Source of the DNA: G965279335 sp965279285
Lineage (GTDB): Bacteria; Pseudomonadota; Gammaproteobacteria; DSM-16500
Assembly: GCA_965279285.1 (NCBI GenBank)
Contig: OZ257147.1
Span: 633,421-697,420 of the forward strand
Length of the DNA: 64,000 nt
Direction of reading: 5' to 3'
Below, in pieces: positions 1 through 8,225 of this stretch. A program made the translations under genes and the position numbers. The stretch's first letter is position 1, and each line of letters begins with the position of its first letter. The notes below the pieces were generated by a model. The model did no database searches. It was not told the DNA's origin and saw nothing but the letters and a program-made list of their open reading frames with translations.

Positions 1-18
1 TAGTTATATTTTTAAAAT

Positions 19-44
19 AAACTTAAGATTATTTTAAGTTTTTT
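19..44. terminator. Weak AT-rich hairpin, possible terminator of an upstream gene
   Basis: An 8-bp perfect inverted repeat (AAACTTAA / TTAAGTTT) with a 7-base loop is followed by a short T run. It lies upstream of the first gene and could end a gene outside the window. The stem is all A/T but for one pair, so this is weak evidence. Confidence 0.3.
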
Positions 45-142
45 AAAGTATATTACATCAAAAGATCACTAATGACCGCTTTACCTTAGAAGCATTCCCT
101 TTTAAGCTATGCGAGTCTTAAATAGAGAAACTTGGAGACAAC

Positions 143-1291
143 ATGCGATCAATTTGGCTTTCGACATTACAGAGTATGCAAGATAATCCAAAATTTAGTG
201 CTGCTAAATTAAATGATGTAGTGCCATCACAAGCTAAATCAACACGTCCTTCTGAAGATAAATTAATAAAAATAAATGTTGATCAAATTAATTTAGCGCT
301 TGATAGTTTAAACTATCCTAGTTGCGCTAGTTGTAAACATCCTATTTGCGGGTCATCAGCGGCGCGCTGTCAATGCTCAGGTAATGAAAAATACCAAGAA
401 CAATATTTAGCATTACGACAAGAAATTGAAGCAACTGAACATGCATTTAATACTTTCATGGCCACACCATTTAGACAAGCACGTAATGGTTTTGGTTTTT
501 CTAGTACTATCTTTGGGGGAATCAGTTTATTTCTTACCAATGCAGTGCAAGCGAGTTTTGCAGTGGCGATGTCGGCATTGATTATTCCACCATTGGTTAT
601 TGGTGGTTATATTTATTATCGAGCTAAGCGTGAAGATACTGCGGCTGCGGAAGAGTTATACGCTACTTTTTTTGCGAAAAAAGTTGAATTAATGTGTTTG
701 CAGCAAGAAATTATTACATTGCAGTATCAAGATAACAGAAGCTGCGATTTACAAGATCCTTTGCCTCACTATACTAAACCACAAAAAGAAAAAAGAAATT
801 TCCTAGCTAACTCATTTGGACATTTTATTGCGGCATCACTTGCTACATTAGCTATGGTACAAACAGTCATTAAATTTGGATTTTTAGCGAGCTTAATGGT
901 AGTGAGTGGTCCAATTGGATGGGGAGTTGCAATCGGTGCAGGGCTTATTGTCGGTGGTTATTTTGCTTATAAGCGTTATAAACATCTCTCAGCAAAAAAT
1001 AGGGTTGATAGTCAGTTAGCTACGGTTGCAACAATTAAGGCTAACCTTAAAGCAGTAAAAGAAAGCCTTAAAAATACATCTGCTAATACTAAGAAAAGTA
1101 GCACGCATACTATTGCAACAATGTTTGACATGGATTTAGTTGAAAAACCAGCAGTAGTTAATGCAGAGAGCATCTCTATGCTACAACATACTAAATTATT
1201 TTCTGCTAATAATAGTCAGGAAAATTCGAATAAAAACATTATTACTCCTCAAGCTAGCACTCCAGCTGTTGCTGTCACCGTTACACCATAA
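143..1291 (+). CDS. Hypothetical membrane protein with N-terminal cysteine cluster
   Basis: I do not recognise a family for this 382-residue protein. Residues about 59-78 contain a cluster of six cysteines (CASCKHPICGSS then CQC), which could bind zinc. Two long hydrophobic stretches follow, at about 113-155 and 228-275. Each is rich in Gly, Ala and Phe and ends in Tyr/Lys/Arg (GGYIYYRAK; GGYFAYKRYK), as expected for helical hairpins that enter and leave a membrane. The segment between them is charged and the C-terminal 100 residues are polar, Ser/Thr/Asn-rich and probably disordered. The ATG is preceded by TTGGAGAC at good spacing. Four membrane spans in two hairpins resemble some effector proteins that insert into host membranes, but nothing specific supports this. 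Confidence 0.75.
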   Translation: MRSIWLSTLQSMQDNPKFSAAKLNDVVPSQAKSTRPSEDKLIKINVDQINLALDSLNYPSCASCKHPICGSSAARCQCSGNEKYQEQYLALRQEIEATEHAFNTFMATPFRQARNGFGFSSTIFGGISLFLTNAVQASFAVAMSALIIPPLVIGGYIYYRAKREDTAAAEELYATFFAKKVELMCLQQEIITLQYQDNRSCDLQDPLPHYTKPQKEKRNFLANSFGHFIAASLATLAMVQTVIKFGFLASLMVVSGPIGWGVAIGAGLIVGGYFAYKRYKHLSAKNRVDSQLATVATIKANLKAVKESLKNTSANTKKSSTHTIATMFDMDLVEKPAVVNAESISMLQHTKLFSANNSQENSNKNIITPQASTPAVAVTVTP

Positions 1292-1345
1292 AGCTAATTA
1301 TAAATAAATACTTTTAGCCTCATACTCTAAGGATAGATAAAAATA

Positions 1346-2368
1346 ATGCAAAGCCTTTCTATTGAAGTTATTGATCAAGCAACACAGCATATTAATGATA
1401 TCCTAGCGTTAGCTATGCAGCATTCACTACAACATGCTGCCGTTGTTGTATCGGATGCTCAGTGTCCACTTGCTATTGCTTTAACTACAGCATATCAGCG
1501 TTGTCTACCGACAGCGACATTCATTAATTTTGATGCTGTTGCTCCGGCAGAAGTACTTGCTGCATTTACACAGCTTCATCCGGGCGATTTAGTCGTATTG
1601 ATTCAATCAACTAATTTTCGTCTTGAGGCCTTTCGTTTGCGCATCGAATTATTTAAACAAGCACTCAAAGTGATTGAACATCCGCATCTTGCTAGAATGT
1701 CAGCGATTGAAGCAAATTACTATATTGATTCTTTAGCCTATGATCCTATTTATTATCGCGGTGTTGGTAACGCACTTAAACAGCGCATTGATAATGCGAG
1801 TCATGGTGTTGTTGATAGCGGCGGTGAAAAACTTATTTATAGCGCGCCTTTTGAGTCAGCAAAACTCAATATTGGTGATTATTCTGCAATGAAAAATATT
1901 GGCGGGCAATTTCCTATCGGTGAGGTATTTACTGAAGCGCAAGATTTAACAACGGTGAATGGCCGCGTACGAATTTTTGTTTTTGGTGATACAGCATTTA
2001 CTGTCAATAAACCTGAGCATCCCATCACTTTAGTAATCACGAAAGGTCGAGTCACTGATGTCATTAATTCAACCCCTGAGTTTGATGTTGTGCTAGCTAA
2101 TATTCGTGCGGATGAAGGTGAGGTTTGGCTGCGTGAATTAGGTTTTGGTATGAATCGTGCTTTTTCTCAAGATCGCACTGTCAGTGATATTGGCACTTAT
2201 GAACGCATGTGTGGCGTCCACTTATCATTAGGCGCAAAACATGGTGTTTATAATAAAAGTAATTTGCGTCGTGCTGATACCCGGCATCATGTGGATGTTT
2301 TTGTTGCGACACACTTGGTGTATTTGGATGATGAGATTATTTATCGGGATGGGGCTTGGTGTGTTTAA
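1346..2368 (+). CDS. Aminopeptidase, M29 (AmpS/thermophilic aminopeptidase)-like
   Basis: This is a probable cytosolic metallo-aminopeptidase of the M29 type, which removes N-terminal residues from peptides. The 340-residue protein has the family's ordered features: GGQFPIGEVFTEAQD with E193 as a likely metal ligand; the RELGFGMNRAFS segment; then GVHLSLGAKHGVY with H292; and RHHVDVF with H314, H315 and D317, matching the late H...H-x-D metal-binding stretch. The C-terminus has the expected LDDEIIYRDG strand. The N-terminal half (to about 150) is more divergent and the protein is shorter than classical M29 enzymes (about 400 residues), so substrate range is uncertain. AAGGA lies upstream of the ATG. 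It follows the previous gene by 54 bases without a visible terminator, so the two may be co-transcribed. Confidence 0.7.
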   Translation: MQSLSIEVIDQATQHINDILALAMQHSLQHAAVVVSDAQCPLAIALTTAYQRCLPTATFINFDAVAPAEVLAAFTQLHPGDLVVLIQSTNFRLEAFRLRIELFKQALKVIEHPHLARMSAIEANYYIDSLAYDPIYYRGVGNALKQRIDNASHGVVDSGGEKLIYSAPFESAKLNIGDYSAMKNIGGQFPIGEVFTEAQDLTTVNGRVRIFVFGDTAFTVNKPEHPITLVITKGRVTDVINSTPEFDVVLANIRADEGEVWLRELGFGMNRAFSQDRTVSDIGTYERMCGVHLSLGAKHGVYNKSNLRRADTRHHVDVFVATHLVYLDDEIIYRDGAWCV

Positions 2369-2385
2369 AGTATGTTGAGCTATCA

Positions 2386-2525
2386 GTTACTATTCAGCAA
2401 CTAGAGAGTTTGGTGGGCACGCTGCGCTTTGCCCACCCTACATTTTTTATAATTTATTTTTGTAATTTTTGTAGGGTGGGCAAAGCGCAGCGTGCCCACC
2501 AACTCTCTAGCTGCTGAATAGTTAC
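2386..2525. repeat. Long imperfect inverted repeat, MITE-like palindromic element (copy 1)
   Basis: Two arms of about 57 bases face each other across an AT-rich centre. The outer part reads GTTACTATTCAGCA...CTAGAGAGTT and the inner part GGTGGGCACGC...GCCCACCCTACA, mirrored on the right. The same element recurs at 5471-5640, an end-only version is at 7540-7567, and its inner core occurs inside five giant genes. It contains no gene. Identical arms at unlinked sites point to a mobilised non-autonomous element or a REP/RPE-type palindrome. When transcribed it would form a strong hairpin and could act as a terminator for the aminopeptidase gene. Confidence 0.85.
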
Positions 2526-2660
2526 ACTTATCCCCAATAAAATGTATAAATTCTGCCTCAGAAAAATCAACAAGTAAAAATACGGAGCCTCTACGCCGCA
2601 ATTTTTATGCTATAGTAAATAAAATAGATTCTATTTTTTTACTTAACCCAAGAGGCCATC

Positions 2661-3158
2661 ATGAAACCACTTTTAAAGCTTTTGTTTTCAAGTCTTCTTA
2701 TTTTAGCTTCCGTTTCTATCTATGCAGAAAATATCAGTGTTGAAGAGATGCGTGCAACCTGTCTTACTGGATTTATGAAAGATGCTGATAAAGCATCTGA
2801 TGTTGATGCTTATAAAAGCTATGTAAATAATCTCTGTGAATGCACCGGTAATAAAGTGGGTGGCAGAGAAATAACAGACCAAGCAGAAGTGATGGCTGGT
2901 ATGGGAAGTTGCATGAAATTAAGTTTATTAACAGAAACAATGAATTCATTAAAAGATGATGAGACAATTAATGAAGATAAAATTTCTGCTGGTTGTATGA
3001 ATGAATGGAAAATATTTACTTCCATGAAAACCAATCAAGGTACGTTAGAAAAATATTGTTCATGTGCAGCGAAAGCAATTATGGCACAAGATAAAAACAA
3101 ACGTGGGGAAAGTGAGTTAGATCAAATATCAATGAATTGTGTGGATAAGGATAGTTAA
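2661..3158 (+). CDS. Small exported cysteine-containing protein
   Basis: This 165-residue protein has a clear Sec signal peptide: MKPLLKLLFSSLLILASVSIYA, with a basic start, hydrophobic core and likely cleavage after YA at about residue 22. The mature part is acidic and has seven cysteines in CLTG, LCEC, SCMK, GCMNEW, YCSCA and NCVD contexts, suggesting disulfides in the periplasm. The second half repeats the layout of the first (a C-x-n-W/Y...C-x-C pattern), so it may be an internal duplication. I do not recognise a named family. The start is supported by AGAGG upstream of the ATG. A perfect hairpin directly after the stop codon isolates it from the convergent deacetylase gene. Confidence 0.75.
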   Translation: MKPLLKLLFSSLLILASVSIYAENISVEEMRATCLTGFMKDADKASDVDAYKSYVNNLCECTGNKVGGREITDQAEVMAGMGSCMKLSLLTETMNSLKDDETINEDKISAGCMNEWKIFTSMKTNQGTLEKYCSCAAKAIMAQDKNKRGESELDQISMNCVDKDS

Positions 3159-3168
3159 TTTTCCTGGA

Positions 3169-3195
3169 CTGTCATCCTGAGGATGACAGCTTTTA
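3169..3195. terminator. Bidirectional rho-independent terminator
   Basis: CTGTCATCC-TGA-GGATGACAG is a perfect 9-bp stem with a 3-base loop, 11 bases after the stop of the secreted protein and 10 bases before the stop of the convergent deacetylase. It is followed by CTTTTAT on the plus strand and preceded by AGTCCAGGAAAA when read on the other. Its position between converging genes supports a shared terminator. Confidence 0.7.
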
Positions 3196-3198
3196 TCA

Positions 3199-3984
3199 TC
3201 ATGGCAGCCTTTTAGCATTCGCCCCATTCACTATCGCAATAAATGTCTTCATTGATTGACCTTCAACTATCATGAACCGTGGCTGCGCCATAGGTCGATA
3301 ACTTTTATTAGCAGTACGCGCATCAATACTAAAGGCCATGGTATAACCCGCTTTTGCTGCTGCATTTTCTAAATATGCATTATAAATTCCAAATGGCCAA
3401 GCCAATAACGTAATCGGCGTATGCAATTTTTCAGCTAATATTTTTTTAGAATTCGCTATTTCATTATTAACTGATTTTTCATAATTTTCAGCCGAAAGTC
3501 GCTTTTTTTCTTGTTTAAAATTAGGATGTGAATAAGTATGCCCTTGAATATCAAACAGGCCGGTCGCTTTTAATTCTTGTAATTCTTCCCAGGTCATTGC
3601 ATTTTTTCCCGCCGAAATAGTTTGCGGATAAATAAACAAAGTCACGGGCACATTATATTTACGAACGAGTGGAAACATATAAGTATACACCGATTGCCAG
3701 CCATCATCTGCTGTAATGACCACCGCTTTTTTTGGCAACGTTGAGCGCTTTCCTTGTAAATATTCTACAGCTTCGGTGAGTGGTATCACAGTAAATCCAT
3801 TATCTTTTAACCATTGTAATTGCTCGGCAAATTTTTCTGGGCGCAGATTCATGCTGCCTGGTTTAGTAGGATTAAAATTGTGATAACAAAGAATAGGGAT
3901 GTTAATCGTATCATCAGCTGATGCTGTATGTGAAAATACCACTGACACAATTAATAATAGACAATAAATAAATCGCATGACCAT
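3199..3984 (-). CDS. Exported polysaccharide deacetylase (NodB homology domain)
   Basis: This protein probably removes acetyl groups from an N-acetylated polysaccharide in the envelope. The 261-residue product (from the start chosen here) begins MVMRFIYCLLLIVSVVFSHTASA, a signal peptide cut after ASA. The NodB domain follows: ILCYHNF near the N-terminus; VVITADDGWQS, the equivalent of the T-F-D-D-G motif holding the catalytic base and a metal ligand; and IQGHTYSH, the H-x3-H metal site. Late strands LLAWPFGIYN and GYTMAFSID match the family's RxPxG and C-terminal motifs. An ATG 39 bases upstream (4023) would overlap dbpA by 4 bases, but AAGGAG lies six bases before the ATG at 3984 and the signal peptide fits only that start. 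It follows dbpA closely on the same strand. Confidence 0.85.
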   Translation of the reverse strand: MVMRFIYCLLLIVSVVFSHTASADDTINIPILCYHNFNPTKPGSMNLRPEKFAEQLQWLKDNGFTVIPLTEAVEYLQGKRSTLPKKAVVITADDGWQSVYTYMFPLVRKYNVPVTLFIYPQTISAGKNAMTWEELQELKATGLFDIQGHTYSHPNFKQEKKRLSAENYEKSVNNEIANSKKILAEKLHTPITLLAWPFGIYNAYLENAAAKAGYTMAFSIDARTANKSYRPMAQPRFMIVEGQSMKTFIAIVNGANAKRLP

Positions 3985-4019
3985 GATCTTCTCCTTGATT
4001 GTGTTTAAATCCCTATAAA

Positions 4020-5435
4020 TCAACGCAGTTTCTTTACGCTAACTTTACGACCTTTTAATTTTCCATTTTGTAAATAACGATAGGCTTTATCAACATGATC
4101 TTGATGAATTGCAACATAAGAACAAAGTGCTGCAACATCAATTTTACCAATTGCTGTACCAGGTAATCCAGCATCTTTTGTTAACGCACCTAAGATATCC
4201 CCAGGACGAATTTTATCTTTTTTTCCAGCATCAAGACAGACTGTCGTCATTGTTGGCTGAAAAATAGTGGCATTATTATTTAATTCACTGATGTTTCCCC
4301 AGACCAGAGGTTGAGGCATGCTATCTTTTATTATTGCAATTCGTTCTGCATCAGCGGGCATAATTAAACTTAATGCTAAACCTTTATTTCCAGCACGTCC
4401 AGTACGGCCAATACGATGAATATGGGCGTCTTGTTCAAAAGCTAAATCATAATTAATAACCGCAGGTAATTCTTTAATATCTAAGCCACGCGCTGCAACA
4501 TCTGTGGCAACTAAAATGGAACAACTTTGATTAATAAAACGAATAAGCACCTGATCACGTTCAGCTTGCTCCATGTCGCCATTGAGTGCTAATGCGCTAA
4601 AACCAGCTTCTGCAAGTAATTCAGTTAATTCTGTTGTTTGTTGTTTGGTATTACAAAAAATTAATGTCGCGGCAGGTTGGTAGTGTAATAACAATGCTTT
4701 TAATAAAATAATTTTTTTCGCTTGATTGTTAACTTCAAAAAATCGTTGTTCAATATCGTGTTGCGTATGCGTAGTTTCAATCAGTACTTCTTTAGGTTTT
4801 TGCATAAACTGTTTGCTGATTTTTTTTATTTCATCAGAATAAGTAGCAGAAAATAATAATGTTTGACGTTGACGAGGGGAGATATGAATAATGGCTTTTA
4901 TGGCATCTAAAAAACCCATGTCTAACATTCTATCGGCTTCATCTAAAATTAAAACTTTTAATCTATTTAATGATAACGTTTTTTTATCTAAATGTTTTTG
5001 TACTCGACCGGGTGTGCCCACAATAATATGTGCACCATGTCTTAATGAATCTAATTGTGGTTTCATCAGCGTGCCGCCGGATAAATTTAAAATTTTCACA
5101 TTAGGCATCAGACGCGCTAAACGACGTAATGCTTGACTGACTTGTTCAGCTAATTCACGAGTAGGGCAGAGAACTAAAGCCTGCACAGCAAAAATTTCAC
5201 TATTTAAATTATTTAATAAGGACAAGCCAAAAGCCGCTGTTTTTCCACTACCGGTTTTAGCTTTAGCCAGCACGTCTTCACCTTGCAACATCAGGGGCAA
5301 GCTTTGTACTTGGATAGGCGTCATTATTTCATAGCCTAGTGACGCTAAATTAGTTAATAAGGTCTCACGCAGGGGTAGGCTAGAAAACGCGTGCTCGAGG
5401 TCAGATGGGCTTTGGGGGGATGTGGGATGTTTCAT
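4020..5435 (-). CDS. dbpA: ATP-dependent RNA helicase DbpA (DEAD-box)
   Basis: This is a DEAD-box helicase that remodels 23S rRNA during large-subunit assembly. Visible motifs, in order, are the Q motif (GYEIMTPIQVQSLP), Walker A AKTGSGKT, PTRELAEQ, the GTPGR block, DEAD in VLILDEADRMLDMGF, SAT (LLFSATY), IFCNTKQQT, DVAARGLDI and HRIGRTGRAG. After about residue 395 comes the DbpA-type RNA-binding domain: IRPGDILGALTKDAG, AIGKIDV and GRKVSVKKLR at the very end. This domain recognises 23S rRNA hairpin 92 in the family. At 471 residues it is close to the E. coli protein (457). The start is the first ATG after a palindromic repeat; the Shine-Dalgarno signal is weak. It is first in a minus-strand pair with the deacetylase. 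Confidence 0.95.
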   Translation of the reverse strand: MKHPTSPQSPSDLEHAFSSLPLRETLLTNLASLGYEIMTPIQVQSLPLMLQGEDVLAKAKTGSGKTAAFGLSLLNNLNSEIFAVQALVLCPTRELAEQVSQALRRLARLMPNVKILNLSGGTLMKPQLDSLRHGAHIIVGTPGRVQKHLDKKTLSLNRLKVLILDEADRMLDMGFLDAIKAIIHISPRQRQTLLFSATYSDEIKKISKQFMQKPKEVLIETTHTQHDIEQRFFEVNNQAKKIILLKALLLHYQPAATLIFCNTKQQTTELTELLAEAGFSALALNGDMEQAERDQVLIRFINQSCSILVATDVAARGLDIKELPAVINYDLAFEQDAHIHRIGRTGRAGNKGLALSLIMPADAERIAIIKDSMPQPLVWGNISELNNNATIFQPTMTTVCLDAGKKDKIRPGDILGALTKDAGLPGTAIGKIDVAALCSYVAIHQDHVDKAYRYLQNGKLKGRKVSVKKLR

Positions 5436-5470
5436 TTTTTTCGGTCACTTATTGATGGTTTAAGGGTTTG

Positions 5471-5640
5471 GTAACTGTTCCGCAGCCAGAGAGTTTGGTG
5501 GGCACGCTGCGCTTTGCCCACCCTACAAAATCATTACAATTTTAATATTATTTTGGAAAAATGGTGCTTGCAATTATAAAAAATGTAGGGTGGGCAAAGC
5601 GCAGCGTGCCCACCAAACTCTCTGGCTGCGGAATAGTAAC
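5471..5640. repeat. Long inverted repeat, MITE-like palindromic element (copy 2)
   Basis: This is the same element as 2386-2525. Arms begin GTAACTGTTCCGCAGCCAGAGAG, and the right arm ends CTCTCTGGCTGCGGAATAGTAAC; the inner core is GGTGGGCACGC...GCCCACCCTACA and its mirror. The two arms differ between copies by compensated changes (CTAGAGAG/CTCTCTAG versus CCAGAGAG/CTCTCTGG), which means pairing is conserved. The AT-rich centre differs in length and sequence from copy 1. It sits between the divergent dbpA and the 5740 gene. Confidence 0.85.
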
Positions 5641-5739
5641 GGGCTTAGTTTAACATTTAATCCTAAAGCTGGCTATTATGCTAAAAATCAGTAAAATGGC
5701 GGCGATTAAATAGGTAATAATGTTATAACGAGGTAGCTT

Positions 5740-6180
5740 ATGTTTGGGTATTTTCAGATAAAAATAGCAGGTCTTTTTAGTGATTCCTCAAGTCAGCAAC
5801 CATCTAGTAGAACAAAGGCTGAGAGCAAGCCGCCAGCAACACCAAATCCGCTGCCAGCTCTAACAGCAACGCTACCACTTGCTAGTAGTGGACCTACGCA
5901 AACTTCTTCGCCGAGTTCTTCCTTAACCGAAGTACAGAAAAAATTTCTTACTTCTGAGTCGAATAACACAGACAATACAACTCAAGAGCTTGGGCAAGAA
6001 ACAAATGATGAAGAAGGTGTTCAAACGTCGCCTACTTCTTCGCCAATTTTTAGCTCAGCTATCAGCTTTACTCCTGGCGATAAAAATTTTCAAGGCAATC
6101 CCGCTTATCTAACAGAGCCGGACTTTAATAACTTAATGCTTGATTCTAAAGCGCGTCCCCCAATCTCTTTACGCAAATGA
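5740..6180 (+). CDS. Hypothetical disordered Ser/Pro/Thr-rich protein
   Basis: This 146-residue open frame has a plausible ribosome site (ACGAGGTAGCTT before the ATG). After the first 15 residues (MFGYFQIKIAGLFSD) the sequence is dominated by Ser, Pro, Thr, Ala and acidic residues, with no fold visible. The last 40 residues are more ordered in composition (ISFTPGDKNFQGNPAYLTEPDFNNLM). I recognise no family. It lies directly upstream of the methyltransferase, 51 bases away, on the same strand. It could be a short secreted protein or a spurious frame, although base composition and start site favour a real gene. Confidence 0.55.
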   Translation: MFGYFQIKIAGLFSDSSSQQPSSRTKAESKPPATPNPLPALTATLPLASSGPTQTSSPSSSLTEVQKKFLTSESNNTDNTTQELGQETNDEEGVQTSPTSSPIFSSAISFTPGDKNFQGNPAYLTEPDFNNLMLDSKARPPISLRK

Positions 6181-6231
6181 AGTTAATGTTTAAAGATCAA
6201 ACTTTCATATTTTGTAATTCTGGAGATGTGA

Positions 6232-7536
6232 GTGACAGAAGATAAGCTAAATAAAAAAATAAAAAAAACCCTTTATGGAAAACCACAAACAGCCAAAGTG
6301 ATTTTTCCTGCTGGATTTGGTGAGGTTGCTTTAGCTGAAATAAATTCCATTATGAGTAGTCTCTGGTTTCCAAATAAATACAGTAGTCAATGTGAATTAT
6401 TAAAAAATGAAATTCGAATTAATCATGTTCATTTATTTGCTATTACTGAACTTCTTATGCGTAGCCAGTGTCTGACTGATATTCGCTTAATTATTTATGA
6501 AGGTAAAACGTTCGGCAACATTACTTTTGAAAAAAAATGCCGTGAAATTGCCTGGGATTTTTATCTCAATAAAACAATGACGGTTAAAGTTCATGTTAAT
6601 TCCATTGCGAGTAGAGCATTTCATGAAACTGGCTTAAAAGAGACATTAAGTCATATTCTTACAGAATATGCAGATGAGGCTGTCAGTGGTGAAAATTCAA
6701 CGCAAACTACCACTGTCTATGCCGATCTTTATAAAAATAAATTAACGCTCAGTATTTCTCTGTGCGGAAATCTGCTTTACAAGCGTGGTTATAGAACAAA
6801 CTTCAATGCGAATGCTCCTTTGCGAGAAGACATTGCGGCTTGTTGCATTAAACAATCGTTACAATTTGCTAAGCTTTATTGTGATCCATGGGTGCCTCAG
6901 CAAGTTATTATACCTTTTTCAGGCACTGGGACTTTTGCTTTTGAATATTTACAATTATTTTATCAACTTTCCCCCGTGCTTTTTGGTCGTGAATATGCGC
7001 TAGAGAAAATGCCTTTTTTTAAGGTAGATAATTTTAATTATTTATTAAAAAAAGCACGTGAAAATTGCTTATTTGAGAAATTTTTGTTTGATAAGACTCA
7101 TTCATTATCCATCCATTGTATCGATAGTGCTGAAAAAGCTAATTCGGATTTAATAAGTAATTTAGAAAACTTTAATCATGCGTTAGTTAAAAATAATTTT
7201 CCACTTAAAAATGAATCTTTAACTAAAATAAGCCAAGCTGATTTTTTCCAAATAGATTTACAAAGTACTATTTCAGTAGATAAAAGTATTTTTATGCTGC
7301 TCAATCCACCCTATGGAATACGTTTAGGTAAAAGCGTTAATTTATATAAAAATATTGCGCAAAAAATCAATGATATGGCGGGCTTAATAAAAAATAAAAA
7401 TATCATGGGTTTTATATTATGTCCTACGGAAGAGACTTGGTCTGAGTTTTCTAAGCATTTGCATCGCATGAAATCTGCAACATACCATTTTAATCAGGGT
7501 GGTATTGATGTTCGGATTTGTCATTTTTATCTGTAA
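6232..7536 (+). CDS. THUMP-domain rRNA N2-guanine methyltransferase, RlmL-like
   Basis: This is probably a SAM-dependent methyltransferase acting on 23S rRNA guanine, like the N-terminal half of RlmL (m2G2445). The N-terminal ~170 residues match the ferredoxin-like plus THUMP region (FPAGFGEVALAEI near the start; RAFHETGLKETL). The Rossmann part has motif I as VIIPFSGTGTFAFEY and motif IV as LLNPPYGIRLGK, the N-P-P-Y signature of N-methyltransferases. It has 434 residues, so there is no fused RlmK half as in E. coli RlmKL (about 700). Motif I is unusual: family members normally have D-P-x-C-G-S-G-T, here I-P-F-S-G-T-G-T. GTG is the start, with TGGAG six bases before it; the nearby ATG at 6226 is followed at once by a stop. 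Confidence 0.8.
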   Translation: MTEDKLNKKIKKTLYGKPQTAKVIFPAGFGEVALAEINSIMSSLWFPNKYSSQCELLKNEIRINHVHLFAITELLMRSQCLTDIRLIIYEGKTFGNITFEKKCREIAWDFYLNKTMTVKVHVNSIASRAFHETGLKETLSHILTEYADEAVSGENSTQTTTVYADLYKNKLTLSISLCGNLLYKRGYRTNFNANAPLREDIAACCIKQSLQFAKLYCDPWVPQQVIIPFSGTGTFAFEYLQLFYQLSPVLFGREYALEKMPFFKVDNFNYLLKKARENCLFEKFLFDKTHSLSIHCIDSAEKANSDLISNLENFNHALVKNNFPLKNESLTKISQADFFQIDLQSTISVDKSIFMLLNPPYGIRLGKSVNLYKNIAQKINDMAGLIKNKNIMGFILCPTEETWSEFSKHLHRMKSATYHFNQGGIDVRICHFYL

Positions 7537-7539
7537 ATA

Positions 7540-7567
7540 GTAACTACTCTAGCTGCTGAGTAGTTAC
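7540..7567. repeat. Short palindrome matching the ends of the MITE-like element
   Basis: GTAACTACTC-TAGCTGCT-GAGTAGTTAC is a perfect 10-bp stem with an 8-base loop, three bases after the methyltransferase stop codon. The CTAGCTGCTGA and AGTTAC parts match the outer ends of the elements at 2386-2525 and 5471-5640. It therefore looks like a copy that has lost its core. It may serve as a terminator, although no long T run follows. Confidence 0.6.
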
Positions 7568-7576
7568 TCTAAATAG

Positions 7577-7606
7577 TTATAAATCACCCTAAAAATAGCG
7601 TATACT
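7577..7606 (+). promoter_or_regulatory. Candidate sigma-70 promoter for the PAS gene
   Basis: TATACT (7601-7606) is a good -10 box about 36 bases before the ATG. The best -35 candidate, TTATAA at 7577-7582, is poor with 18-base spacing. Only the -10 box is persuasive. Confidence 0.3.
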
Positions 7607-7641
7607 TAACAAATACATATCATCTAACTAGGGACGAGTTA

Positions 7642-8111
7642 ATGACGGCTATATCTCATTTACCTGATTTTCATGCCATATTTAGAGCATTACCTGGATT
7701 ATATCTGCTCTTAAATTTAAAATTTGAAATTATCGAAGTCAGTGACACCTATCTGCATGCCACCATGGTTAAACGTGAAGCGATACTTGGCTGCAATGTT
7801 TTTGATGCTTTTCCTGACAATCCTAATGATTTAGAAGCAACCGGTGTTAAAAATTTATTATTATCACTTAGCCGTGTTTTACAAAATAAAATAACTGACA
7901 CCATGGCAGTGCAAAAATATGACATTCGGCGTCCAGCATCAGAAGGCGGGGAATTTGAAGTACGTTATTGGAGCCCAATCAATGCGCCGATCTTTGATGC
8001 TGGTGGCCAATTACAATATATTCTTCATCGTGTGGAAGATGTCACCGATTTTATTCAATTAAAAAAAAACCGAAGCCACACAAAAAAAAGCGGCGGCAGA
8101 TTTGCGTAGCC
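7642..8111 (+). pseudogene. PAS-domain sensor protein, frameshifted and truncated (likely former histidine kinase)
   Basis: The first ~140 residues form a PAS fold with PAC tail: FRALPGLYLLLNLKFEIIEVSDTYL at the start, then REAILGCNVFDAFPDNP, and EVRYWSPINAPIFDAGGQLQYILHRVEDVTD. Such domains usually sit at the front of bacterial sensor kinases. Directly after DFIQLKK there is a run of nine A (8061-8069). The current frame then gives a nonsense tail of about 18 residues. Shifting frame by one base restores KTEATQKKAAADLRSHVVDM, the helical linker typical of PAS-linked kinases, which then stops where a transposase remnant begins. So the gene has both a slippage frameshift and a 3' truncation by an insertion; no kinase domain remains. 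A soluble PAS protein of 155 residues could still be made. Confidence 0.7.
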
Positions 8112-8225
8112 ATGTTGTGGACATGTAAAAAATTATTACAAGGAAGGTCAGAGATTGAACCTATCATCGGTCATTTGAAAAAAGATCATAGATTAAGTCG
8201 AAATTATTTGCTCCTGACTTCTTAA
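8112..8225 (+). mobile_element. 3' remnant of a transposase (IS5/IS1182-type C-terminus)
   Basis: A 37-codon frame ends GRSEIEPIIGHLKKDHRL followed by SRNYLLLTS and a stop. G/R-S-x-I-E-P-x-I-G-H-x-K-x-D-x-R-L is the highly recognisable C-terminal block of DDE transposases of the IS5/IS1182 group, containing the last catalytic Glu. Nothing of the first two-thirds is present. It is fused directly to the truncated PAS gene, so it marks the breakpoint. Confidence 0.7.

Noticed and set aside
2401..2601. Open frame of 66 codons on the minus strand across the first palindromic element
   Set aside because: It is made of the repeat itself (VGTLRFAHPT and VGKAQRAHQT peptides) and has no ribosome site.
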